Positions 1 through 5,949 of a stretch of DNA of 8,679 bases are shown here, piece by piece (position 1 is the first letter of the stretch; each line of letters starts with the position of its first letter). The stretch is from an uncultured Pseudorhodoferax sp. (GTDB taxonomy: Bacteria; Pseudomonadota; Gammaproteobacteria; Burkholderiales; Burkholderiaceae): contig CAJYRH010000110.1 of assembly GCA_913776795.1 (NCBI GenBank), positions 1 to 8,679 on the forward strand, in the 5' to 3' direction. The notes under the pieces were generated by a model. The model saw only the letters and a program-made list of their open reading frames with translations, did not search any database and was not told the DNA's origin. The translations under genes were made by a program, and so were the position numbers.

Positions 1-879
1 GATGTCCATGGGCGCGCGGTCGTAGGGCGCGTAGTAGTCGACGTTGGCTTCCTCGGTGCCGGCGATGCGCCAGGACCAGCCCGGGCGGTCCACCGCGACC
101 GCATGGCACCAGTCACCCATGCTGCCCATGAAGCCCGCGGCCACGTTGTAGACGGGGCGCGGCAGCTGCGGACGGTCCAGCAGGGCCTGCAGCCCTGCGG
201 CGGCGTCGCGCACGTAGAGCCAGTCGCGCCGGCTGTCGCGCGGCAGCCGCACGGCCTCGCCGCGCTCGGCGTGCAGCAGCACCTGCAGCGGTGCGCTGAG
301 CGTGTCGCGCACGCCGGTGTCGGCCTCCCACGGGCCGAAGCAGGTGCCCAGCCGGCCCACAACGAGATCCAGCCCATGCAGGGCGGCCAGGCGCAGCGCC
401 GCGGCTTCGGCGGCCTGCTTGGAGATGCCGTACAGGCCCTCGGGCCGCAGCGGCGTACCGTCTTCGTGCAGCGCGGCGGCACCGTTGCCGCTGGCGCCGT
501 ACACCGATCCGGAACTGGCATGCAGCACGCGCTGCACGCCGCACGCGGCGGCGGCGGTCAGCGCAGCCACCACGCCGCCCAGGTTCACCTCGAAGATGCT
601 GGCCGGCGCCACGCGCTCGCGCCGCACATCGGCCGTGACGGCGGCCAGCGTCACCAGGCGCTGCGGCCGGTGCGCCTGCATGGCGGCGTGCAGTGCTGCG
701 GCGTCGCGCACATCGCCCTGCACCAGGCAGAAGCGGCCGGGCAGCGCGGCGAAGGCCCGCGCTGCGGCCGGTGGCAGCGCCGCACGGTCGAAGCCCACGA
801 CGGCCTGGCCGTCCTGCAGCAGGCGCTCGGCCAGCGCCAGGCCGACGAAGCCGCAGGCGCCCGTGATGAAGGTCGGCAT
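1..879 (-). CDS. Extended SDR NAD(P)-dependent epimerase/dehydratase, C-terminus off the left edge
   Basis: The frame from ATG at 879 stays open to base 1 (293 residues, no stop), so the gene is cut by the window edge. Seen: an N-terminal Rossmann motif T6-G-A-C-G-F-V-G13 (GxxGxxG), a serine pair S122-S123 in ASSGSVYG, and the catalytic Y150-G-I-S-K154 (YxxxK). This order and spacing is that of extended short-chain dehydrogenases of the NAD-dependent epimerase/dehydratase family, cytosolic enzymes that oxidise or epimerise sugars and related hydroxy compounds. The members usually run a little over 300 residues, so only a short C-terminal piece should be missing. The start is fixed by a TGATG overlap with the stop of the ABC ATPase gene, which implies translational coupling and membership of the transporter operon. 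The substrate cannot be read. By context it may act on the imported compound or a product of it, but that is inference. Confidence 0.88.
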   Translation of the reverse strand, partial: MPTFITGACGFVGLALAERLLQDGQAVVGFDRAALPPAAARAFAALPGRFCLVQGDVRDAAALHAAMQAHRPQRLVTLAAVTADVRRERVAPASIFEVNLGGVVAALTAAAACGVQRVLHASSGSVYGASGNGAAALHEDGTPLRPEGLYGISKQAAEAAALRLAALHGLDLVVGRLGTCFGPWEADTGVRDTLSAPLQVLLHAERGEAVRLPRDSRRDWLYVRDAAAGLQALLDRPQLPRPVYNVAAGFMGSMGDWCHAVAVDRPGWSWRIAGTEEANVDYYAPYDRAPMDI

Positions 880-1649
880 CAGGCCGGCACCGCCGTGGGT
901 TCCGGCCGCAGCAACTGCAGGATGCGGCGCTTGGTGTCGTTGAACTGCGGGCTGGTCGAGTCGCGCGGGCGCGGCAGGTCGATGGTCAGCATCTCGCGGA
1001 TGCGGCCCGGCCGCGCCGACATCACGGCCACGTGCGTGCCCAGCGCCAGCGATTCCTCGATGCCGTGCGTGACGAACACGATGGTGCTCTGGCTGTCGCG
1101 CCAGATGCGGACCAGCTCGGCATGCATCTCCATCTTGGTCTGCTCGTCGAGCGCGCCGAAGGGCTCGTCCATGAGGATCACCTCAGGGTTCATGAGCAGC
1201 GCACGCGCGATGCCCACGCGCTGGTTCATGCCGCCCGACAGCTCGCTCGGAAAGTGGTTCTCGAAGCCCTTCAGGTTCACCATCTCGATGTAGTGTTGGG
1301 CCTTCTTGCGGCGGATCTCCTTGCCCACGCCCTGCATGGTGAGGTGGAAGGCGACGTTCTCCCACACCGTGAGCCAGGGCATCAGCGTGGGCTGCTGGAA
1401 CACCACGCCGCGGTCGGCGCCGGGCGCGGTGATGGATTGGCCGCCCACGCGCACGCTGCCGCTGGAGGGTTTGTCGAAGCCTGCGATCAGGTTCAGCAGC
1501 GTGGACTTGCCGCAGCCGCTGGGGCCCAGCAGGCACAGGAACTCGTTGCGCGCCACGTGCACGCTGACATCGTCCAGCGCCTTGACGGCGCTGCCGCGCT
1601 TGGGGTCGTCGAACAAACGGGTGACGTGGTCGATCTCGATCAGGCTCAT
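879..1649 (-). CDS. NitT/TauT-type ABC transporter ATP-binding protein (SsuB/TauB-like)
   Basis: This 256-residue protein is a complete importer ATPase. Seen: Walker A G42-PSGCGKS-T50, Q-loop around Q85-Q86, signature LSGGMNQR at 137-144, Walker B VILMDE at 157-162 followed by the D-loop (GALDEQ), and the switch histidine H195 in FVTHGIEE. The conserved FQQPTLMPWLTVWENV stretch at 84-99 is typical of the nitrate/sulfonate/taurine family. It should drive uptake through the permease encoded just upstream, at the cytoplasmic face of the inner membrane. Its ATG lies one base after the permease stop, with a purine-rich AAAGAAG upstream. Its TGA overlaps the ATG of the epimerase gene. Family members import nitrate, sulfonates, taurine, thiamine precursors and aromatic or heterocyclic compounds, so the family does not give the substrate. 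Confidence 0.95.
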   Translation of the reverse strand: MSLIEIDHVTRLFDDPKRGSAVKALDDVSVHVARNEFLCLLGPSGCGKSTLLNLIAGFDKPSSGSVRVGGQSITAPGADRGVVFQQPTLMPWLTVWENVAFHLTMQGVGKEIRRKKAQHYIEMVNLKGFENHFPSELSGGMNQRVGIARALLMNPEVILMDEPFGALDEQTKMEMHAELVRIWRDSQSTIVFVTHGIEESLALGTHVAVMSARPGRIREMLTIDLPRPRDSTSPQFNDTKRRILQLLRPEPTAVPA

Positions 1650-1650
1650 C

Positions 1651-2475
1651 TCAGGCTTCTTTCGCTTGCAGGGTGGAGCCGCGCTGCCAGCGCAGCACGC
1701 GGCCGGCGAACAGCTTGATCGCCAGGTCGCTCAGAAAGCCCAGGAGGCCGATGCTGACCATGGACGCGATCACGATGTCGTAGCGCAGGAAGTAGTAGGA
1801 ATCCCAGAGCACGTAGCCCACGCCGCTCTTGACGGCCACCATCTCGGCCGTGACGGTCAGCATCCAGGCCGAGCCGATGGCGATGCGCAGGCCCGAGAAG
1901 ATGCTCGGCAGCGCGGCCGGGAACACGATGTGGCGCAAGAGCTTGCCCGGCGAGCCGCCGGCCATGGCGCCGGCGCGCAGCAGATTGCGGTCGCAGGTCT
2001 TCACGCCGTGGATCGTGGACAGCAGCACCGGAAAGAACGAGCCGAGGAACACCAGGAAGATGGCGGGCTTGTCGGCGATGCCGAACCAGATGATGGCCAG
2101 CGGGATCCACGACACGGGCGGCACCGGCCGCAGGATCTGCAGCACGGGCTCGATCAGCCGCTCCACCGTGCGCGACCAGCCGATGGCCATGCCGATGCCC
2201 ACGCCCAGCAGGGTGGAGATGGCAAACCCGGCGAACACGCGCGACGCACTGGCCGCCACGTCGTGGATCCATTTGCCGCTGTAGGTCTGGGTGTTGCCAT
2301 CGGTCGAGAAGACCCAGTCCGCCCAGGCCACCAGCACGTGCGAGGGCGCGGGCAGCAGCGCCGGCGGCAGCATGCCGGAGCGCGAGAAGGCTTCCCAGCC
2401 GATCAGCAGCGCGATGGGAACGATCGCGCGCTCGACGCGCCGGTACAGGTTGAGCAGGGCGGATGGGAGACGCAC
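1651..2475 (-). CDS. NitT/TauT-type ABC transporter permease (SsuC/TauC-like)
   Basis: The 274-residue product is an inner-membrane permease with about six hydrophobic segments (roughly 17-34, 80-101, 116-133, 137-155, 187-208, 236-256). The cytoplasmic EAA loop that docks on the ATPase is clear at about 168-192 (AGAMAGGSPGKLLRHIVFPAALP), close to the family consensus. The start is GTG at 2475: it preserves the first membrane segment, is preceded by GAGGGG, and lies 10 bases after the stop of the binding-protein gene. The next gene, the ATPase, follows after one base. Length and order (binding protein, permease, ATPase) fit a standard binding-protein-dependent importer, with one permease gene presumably forming a homodimer. 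Substrate specificity is not visible here. Confidence 0.94.
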   Translation of the reverse strand: MRLPSALLNLYRRVERAIVPIALLIGWEAFSRSGMLPPALLPAPSHVLVAWADWVFSTDGNTQTYSGKWIHDVAASASRVFAGFAISTLLGVGIGMAIGWSRTVERLIEPVLQILRPVPPVSWIPLAIIWFGIADKPAIFLVFLGSFFPVLLSTIHGVKTCDRNLLRAGAMAGGSPGKLLRHIVFPAALPSIFSGLRIAIGSAWMLTVTAEMVAVKSGVGYVLWDSYYFLRYDIVIASMVSIGLLGFLSDLAIKLFAGRVLRWQRGSTLQAKEA

Positions 2476-2485
2476 GCCGGGCCCC

Positions 2486-3481
2486 TCAGTAGCCCAGCGC
2501 CGACTTCGGCTGGCCGGTGGCCGCTTCCAGGAACCGGTAGTCCATGTTCTTTTGCACCGCAGCGCTCACGTCGGTGTTGATGTACTTCAACTCGCGCATC
2601 ATCTGGGCGATGGCCACGGCCGATTCGCGGTGCATGGCGTAGTCGGGGTACAGGTTGGCGGCGGCGCCGGTCGCGATCGCCTTGTCCAGGCCCGTCACCT
2701 TCTGGATCGTGTCGATGAACTGCGCCTTGTCGCTCTCCATCAGCCTGTTGACCTTGATGATGGAGCGCACCGTCTCTTCCACGCCCTTGGCGCGGCCGGC
2801 GATCACGTCCGAACGCGTCACGATCAGGTTGGTCAGCTTGCCGGCGGCCTGGTCGTAGGGGAAGGTGAAGAACTTGGCGGCCTTCACTTCACGGATCTGG
2901 GTGGCGAACGGGTCGACCGAGCAGATCAGCTCGACCTCGCCGCGGCGCAGCGCCTGCACGTGGTCGGACGGGTTCGGGATGTTGACGAACTGCACATCCT
3001 TGTTGATGTCGATGCCCTGCCTGGCGAACGCGCCGCGCATGTGGATGTCCTGTGCATTGCCGCGCGAGGCTGCCACGCGGAACGGCTTGCCCTGGGCCTT
3101 GTACTCGGCGATCAGCTTCTTGAGGCCGGCCCAGTCGTTCTCGGCCAGCGGCAGGTCGTTGCCCACCAGGATCTGCGAGCCGCCGTTGATCTGGCCCGAG
3201 ATGGCGACCACGTCGAAGCCCTTGTCGAGCGCGGTGGCGTAGTGCAGGTAGGTGACCTGGGCCACGTCGATGCTCTTGGAGAGCAGGGCCGTCAGCACGT
3301 CGTTGCCGGTGTTGAAGGCGATGGCTTCGAGCTTGACGTTGCTGGCGTTGGCCGGTGTCAACGCCAGCGGCGTGCAGTGCGCGCACTTGGCGTAGCCGAG
3401 CTTGATGGCGTCCTGGGCCTGGCCTGCCAGCGGCAGGAGGGCGGCCGCCGCGAGGGCGAGGCGGGCGAGAAATTTGTACAT
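2486..3481 (-). CDS. NitT/TauT-family periplasmic solute-binding protein with an N-terminal CAHC motif
   Basis: This 331-residue protein is the receptor of the transporter encoded downstream. The chosen ATG (3481) has AGGGAG four bases upstream and opens a normal Sec signal peptide: basic start (K3, R7), hydrophobic core to about 18, likely cleavage after GQA at 22. An upstream in-frame ATG at 3544 would add 21 residues before the signal peptide, so I rejected it. The mature protein begins with a first beta strand (IKLGYAK) and keeps the family pattern, including NTGNDVLTALLSKSIDVAQV at 57-76 and DHVQALRRGEVELICSVDPFA at 173-193. Just after strand 1 come C33-A-H-C36, and a third cysteine is C187. 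CxxC at this place is not expected for a sulfonate or nitrate receptor and may contribute to the binding site. The gene leads the operon; two candidate operators and a 14-base palindrome lie upstream. Confidence 0.9.
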   Translation of the reverse strand: MYKFLARLALAAAALLPLAGQAQDAIKLGYAKCAHCTPLALTPANASNVKLEAIAFNTGNDVLTALLSKSIDVAQVTYLHYATALDKGFDVVAISGQINGGSQILVGNDLPLAENDWAGLKKLIAEYKAQGKPFRVAASRGNAQDIHMRGAFARQGIDINKDVQFVNIPNPSDHVQALRRGEVELICSVDPFATQIREVKAAKFFTFPYDQAAGKLTNLIVTRSDVIAGRAKGVEETVRSIIKVNRLMESDKAQFIDTIQKVTGLDKAIATGAAANLYPDYAMHRESAVAIAQMMRELKYINTDVSAAVQKNMDYRFLEAATGQPKSALGY

Positions 3482-3551
3482 GGTGCTCCCTGGGGTTGGC
3501 CGGGCCCGCGGGTGCGGGACCTGCCACCATCCTGCAAGGGACATGCCAGTG

Positions 3552-3565
3552 TTGTATCCAATCTG
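3552..3565. promoter_or_regulatory. Candidate GntR/FCD operator upstream of the NitT/TauT operon (site A)
   Basis: TTGTATCCAATCTG lies 70 bases upstream of the binding-protein start. The same 14 bases recur exactly upstream of the amidohydrolase gene. The core TTGTATCCAA is a near-palindrome (TTG-N-AT-N-CAA) of the size bound by GntR dimers. On the minus strand it reads TTGGATACAA and contains a weak -10-like TACAAC at 3556-3551, so binding could block RNA polymerase. The link to the GntR protein encoded in this window is inference. Confidence 0.6.
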
Positions 3566-3571
3566 TTAAGT

Positions 3572-3585
3572 GTTTGGCGCCAAAC
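3572..3585. repeat. Perfect 14-bp palindrome GTTTGGCGCCAAAC
   Basis: A perfect dyad (GTTTGGC / GCCAAAC) sits six bases from operator site A, upstream of the NitT/TauT operon, near where a -35 region would fall for the -10-like element in site A. It may be a second regulator's site. I see no other full copy in the window, and the identity of any binding protein is unknown. Confidence 0.4.
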
Positions 3586-3652
3586 GGTTTCGCTGTTGAA
3601 CCGGTGCTGGTGCCAGACGAGCAAGGCACGGAAATGGATCCACGCCATGCGC

Positions 3653-3670
3653 CACTTTGGATACAAAGTG
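3653..3670. promoter_or_regulatory. Candidate GntR/FCD operator, 18-bp near-perfect palindrome (site C)
   Basis: CACTTTGGATACAAAGTG has seven-base arms CACTTTG / CAAAGTG around GATA, with only one mismatched pair. It is the most symmetric copy of the TTGGATACAA motif here and lies opposite in orientation to sites A and B. It falls 16 bases past the amidohydrolase stop and about 170 bases upstream of the binding-protein start. Its reverse complement shares 13 bases (ACTTTGTATCCAA) with the site before the amidohydrolase. No T-run follows, so it is unlikely to be an intrinsic terminator. Confidence 0.6.
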
Positions 3671-3686
3671 CCCGGCCTTGGTGCGC

Positions 3687-5045
3687 TCAGCGCCAGTAGT
3701 GCTTGCCCTCGGCGCCCCACAAGGCACGGGCGGCCTCTTCAGCTTCGCGGCAGACCGTGTCCATGTCCACGCGCGTTGGCCGGCCGTTCTCCACGAGGAT
3801 CTCGCCGTCCACGACCACCATGGACACGTCGCGGCCCTGGCCCGTGTGGACCAGGTTGCCCAGCGGGTTCACGTGCGGGCGCAGGTGCGGCCGGTTGGCG
3901 TCGAAGACCACCAGGTCGGCCGCTTTGCCCAGCGCCAGGCTGCCGATCTCGTGCGCCATGCCCAGCGCCCTGGCGCCTCCCATGGTGGCCATGTGGAACA
4001 CGTCGCGCGGCTGCCAGCTGTCGTCCACACGCCCTTCCTGCACGCGCGCGGTGACCAGGGCCCAGCGCATCAGTTCCACCATGTCGCCGTGCTGGGTGTC
4101 GGTGGCCAGCGCCATGTTCACGCCCGCGCGCTTGAGCATCGGCGTGGGCGCGAGCCGGCCCGAGGTGGCGTTGCACTTGGGGATGTGCACGGCGTGCGCG
4201 CCGGCCGCTGCCATGCGGGCCGCGTCCTCGGGCGTCACGTAGATGCAGTGGCCGCCCATCAGGCGCTCGTTGAGCAATCCCGTGTCGGCCAGCACCTCGG
4301 TGGAACTGCGGCCGCAGCGTGCGCGCACGCGGTCGACCTCTACCTGGCTCTGACCCAGGTGGGTGCTCACGACCAGGCCGTGCTGCTGCGATGCCGAGGC
4401 CACCTCGCGCAGGAAGCCTTCCGAGCAGGTGTCGACCGCGTGCGCGGCCAGGTTCACGCGCACGCGCGGGTGCGCCGCCCAGCGCGCATGCAGGTCCAGC
4501 CCGGACTGCAACGTGGCGTTGCCGATGGCGGCGCTGTGGTGCCAGTCGCCATGCGCCACGCGCGCGAAGTCCACGTCGTGGATGCGCCAGCTGGGCGCCA
4601 GGCGCATGCCCAGCTCCACCATGGCCTCGGTCGTCACGTCGGCGTGCACGAAGTTGTCGCCCAGCACGGTGGAGCCGAACAGCAGCGCCTCCAGCGCGCC
4701 GAGCCTGGCCAGCGCGCGTGCCTGCCCGGGGTCGACCTGTGTGCCCTTGGGAATGCCGGGCGTGTACGACGGCGCGAAGCCCAGGTCGGCTGCCACGCCG
4801 CGCACCATGGTCAGGATGGAGTGCGCGTGCGTGTTGACGAAGCCCGGCGTGACGAAGTGGCCCGGCAGGCGCAGCACGCGCGTGGCCGCGAAGCGCCCGG
4901 GCGGCTGCGCGGCCAGCCAGGTGATGCGGCCGCCTTGCACGCCGATGGCGGCGCCGCGGATCTCGGGTTGTGCCGGGTCGGCCGTCAGTGCGATGACGTC
5001 GAGCAGCAGCAGGTCGAAGTGGGAGGTGTTGGTCAGGTCGGTCAT
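3687..5045 (-). CDS. TRZ/ATZ-type metal-dependent amidohydrolase (deaminase/chlorohydrolase superfamily) with HxxQ in place of HxxE
   Basis: The 452-residue protein matches the single-metal amidohydrolases that include cytosine/guanine/S-adenosylhomocysteine deaminases and triazine hydrolases. Seen in order: an N-terminal beta-sandwich piece, PGFVNTHAHS at 67-76 (metal ligands H73, H75), STHLGQSQVE at 227-236 (ligand H229), GGHCIYV at 264-270 (H266), HIPKCNATSGRLAPTP at 287-302, ATDTQHGD at 314-321 (ligand D316), and a C-terminal GKAADLVVFD strand at 373-382. No signal peptide, so it is cytosolic. The position normally held by catalytic Glu in H-x-x-E is Gln232. It probably hydrolyses or deaminates a cyclic amide or N-heterocycle brought in by one of the flanking transporters, but the substrate is unknown. 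I chose ATG 5045 over an in-frame ATG at 5123 because conserved sequence starts after 5045 and the longer form would run through the operator and hairpin. No clear Shine-Dalgarno sequence is present. Confidence 0.9.
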   Translation of the reverse strand: MTDLTNTSHFDLLLLDVIALTADPAQPEIRGAAIGVQGGRITWLAAQPPGRFAATRVLRLPGHFVTPGFVNTHAHSILTMVRGVAADLGFAPSYTPGIPKGTQVDPGQARALARLGALEALLFGSTVLGDNFVHADVTTEAMVELGMRLAPSWRIHDVDFARVAHGDWHHSAAIGNATLQSGLDLHARWAAHPRVRVNLAAHAVDTCSEGFLREVASASQQHGLVVSTHLGQSQVEVDRVRARCGRSSTEVLADTGLLNERLMGGHCIYVTPEDAARMAAAGAHAVHIPKCNATSGRLAPTPMLKRAGVNMALATDTQHGDMVELMRWALVTARVQEGRVDDSWQPRDVFHMATMGGARALGMAHEIGSLALGKAADLVVFDANRPHLRPHVNPLGNLVHTGQGRDVSMVVVDGEILVENGRPTRVDMDTVCREAEEAARALWGAEGKHYWR

Positions 5046-5046
5046 G

Positions 5047-5068
5047 CGGCCGTTGCAAGCAACGGCCG
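5047..5068 (-). promoter_or_regulatory. 10-bp-arm inverted repeat abutting the amidohydrolase start codon
   Basis: Arms CGGCCGTTGC and GCAACGGCCG are perfect complements separated by two bases. The repeat ends one base before the ATG at 5045. In mRNA it would form a very stable hairpin exactly where a Shine-Dalgarno sequence should be, and none is otherwise visible. If the -10-like TACAAA inside the neighbouring operator (5081-5076) is used, transcription would begin at about the outer edge of this repeat. It could be an operator around +1 or an RNA element limiting translation; the sequence does not decide. Confidence 0.55.
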
Positions 5069-5073
5069 TGCCG

Positions 5074-5090
5074 ACTTTGTATCCAATCTG
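5074..5090. promoter_or_regulatory. Candidate GntR/FCD operator upstream of the amidohydrolase (site B)
   Basis: ACTTTGTATCCAATCTG shares its last 14 bases exactly with site A and its first 13 with the reverse complement of site C. The core is at 5077-5086, 31 bases upstream of the start codon. On the minus strand it contains TACAAA (4/6 to TATAAT), with GCGACA 18 bases upstream as a weak -35 (4/6). It therefore probably overlaps the promoter, consistent with repression relieved by a ligand. The AT-rich word stands out in otherwise GC-rich DNA. Confidence 0.62.
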
Positions 5091-5150
5091 CCGGCGCACT
5101 GTCGCCGCGGTGTCGGCCAGCACCGATCAACCCGGGGCTCGACCCGGTGA

Positions 5151-5888
5151 TCAGCCCAGCAGCGCCTCGGCCAGGTCGATCTCGGGCGCGGCCTCCGCAT
5201 CCAGGTTCAGCGACTTCTCGATGTGGTGCAGGTGCTCGTCCATGAGCGCGACCGCCGCTTCGGCGTCGCCGGCCTCGATCGCGTCCAGCAGTTCGGTGTG
5301 CTCGTCGTTCGGGCAGGCCGCACCAGTCGGTGCGTCGAAGGTCAGGATGGCCAGGCAGGTCAGCGGCGTGAGCTCGCGCACCATGCGCGTCATGATCGCG
5401 CTGCCCGAGAGCTGGGCCAGCAGCACGTGGAACTCGCCCGACAGCCGCACGGCCGAACGCCGGTCGCCGTTGGCATGGGCCTGCTGCTCGCGCTTGACCA
5501 GCGCGCGCAACTGCTTGATGGCGGTGGGCGCCTTGCCCGCGGCGATGCGCTCGATGAGCCGCTGCACCACGGCCGGCTCCAGCGTGCGGCGCACCTCCAG
5601 CACGTCGTGCGCTTCCTCGGCGCTGGGCGTGGTCACGAAGGCGCCGCGGTTGGGAATCAGCGTCACGAGCTGCTCCACGGCCAGACGCTGCAGCACGCCG
5701 CGCACCTGGGTGCGGCTGACCGCGAACAGCTCGGCCACGCGCTCTTCCGAGAGCTTGGTGCCGGGCAGCAGCCGGTGCTCGACCACGGCCTCGTAGATGC
5801 GTTCGTAAATGTCGTCCTTGGAGGCGGCCTTGCCGCTGGCCTGGGGAGAAGACAGCCGCAGCGTGCGCCGGGACGGAGGGGGGGCCAT
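5151..5888 (-). CDS. GntR-family transcriptional regulator with FCD ligand-binding domain
   Basis: The 245-residue protein has a winged helix at about 25-86 (DDIYERIYEAVVEHRLLPGT, then KLSEERVAELFAVSRTQVRGVLQRL and the wing IPNRGAFV). An all-helical FCD domain follows at about 92-225, with likely metal-ligand histidines H154 (GEFHVLLAQL), H197 (DEHTELLDAI) and H219 (MDEHLHH). FCD regulators bind small organic acids or related metabolites through a metal and release DNA, controlling adjacent catabolic and transport genes. A polar, basic tail of about 24 residues precedes the helix-turn-helix. ATG 5888 is the only methionine before the domain, although its Shine-Dalgarno sequence is poor. The gene follows the racemase-like gene by 61 bases, probably co-transcribed, and precedes the amidohydrolase by 105 bases. 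The repeated TTGTATCCAA sites are natural candidates for its targets (inference). Confidence 0.92.
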   Translation of the reverse strand: MAPPPSRRTLRLSSPQASGKAASKDDIYERIYEAVVEHRLLPGTKLSEERVAELFAVSRTQVRGVLQRLAVEQLVTLIPNRGAFVTTPSAEEAHDVLEVRRTLEPAVVQRLIERIAAGKAPTAIKQLRALVKREQQAHANGDRRSAVRLSGEFHVLLAQLSGSAIMTRMVRELTPLTCLAILTFDAPTGAACPNDEHTELLDAIEAGDAEAAVALMDEHLHHIEKSLNLDAEAAPEIDLAEALLG

Positions 5889-5949
5889 GGTGGGACTGGC
5901 GGTGGTTTCGGATGGAGGGCCGCTGGACGGCCGGCGAATGGTAGCGGGT

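Noticed and set aside
113..544. Minus-strand open frame inside the SDR gene
   Set aside because: Out of frame with the SDR motifs; its Arg/Ala/Pro-rich translation is a shadow of the real reading frame.
103..1293. Long plus-strand open frame antisense to the SDR and ATPase genes
   Set aside because: Low-complexity Ala/Arg/Gly/His-rich translation with no domain pattern, a typical mirror frame in GC-rich coding DNA; the minus-strand genes carry full catalytic motifs.
2291..4054. 587-codon plus-strand open frame over the receptor gene and intergenic region
   Set aside because: Antisense to the receptor, crosses the operator region, has no recognisable domain and is skewed in composition.
5046..5123. 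26-residue N-terminal extension of the amidohydrolase
   Set aside because: It would translate through the operator-like site and hairpin and adds no family-conserved sequence; the ATG at 5045 fits the usual start of the family.
3657..5150. Plus-strand open frame antisense to the amidohydrolase
   Set aside because: Mirror of the amidohydrolase; repetitive His/Val/Arg/Gly-rich translation without motifs.
5124..5153. Possible terminator after the GntR gene (GATCA / TGATC arms)
   Set aside because: Only five outer pairs match, the interior holds direct ACCCGG repeats that do not pair well, and there is no T-run.
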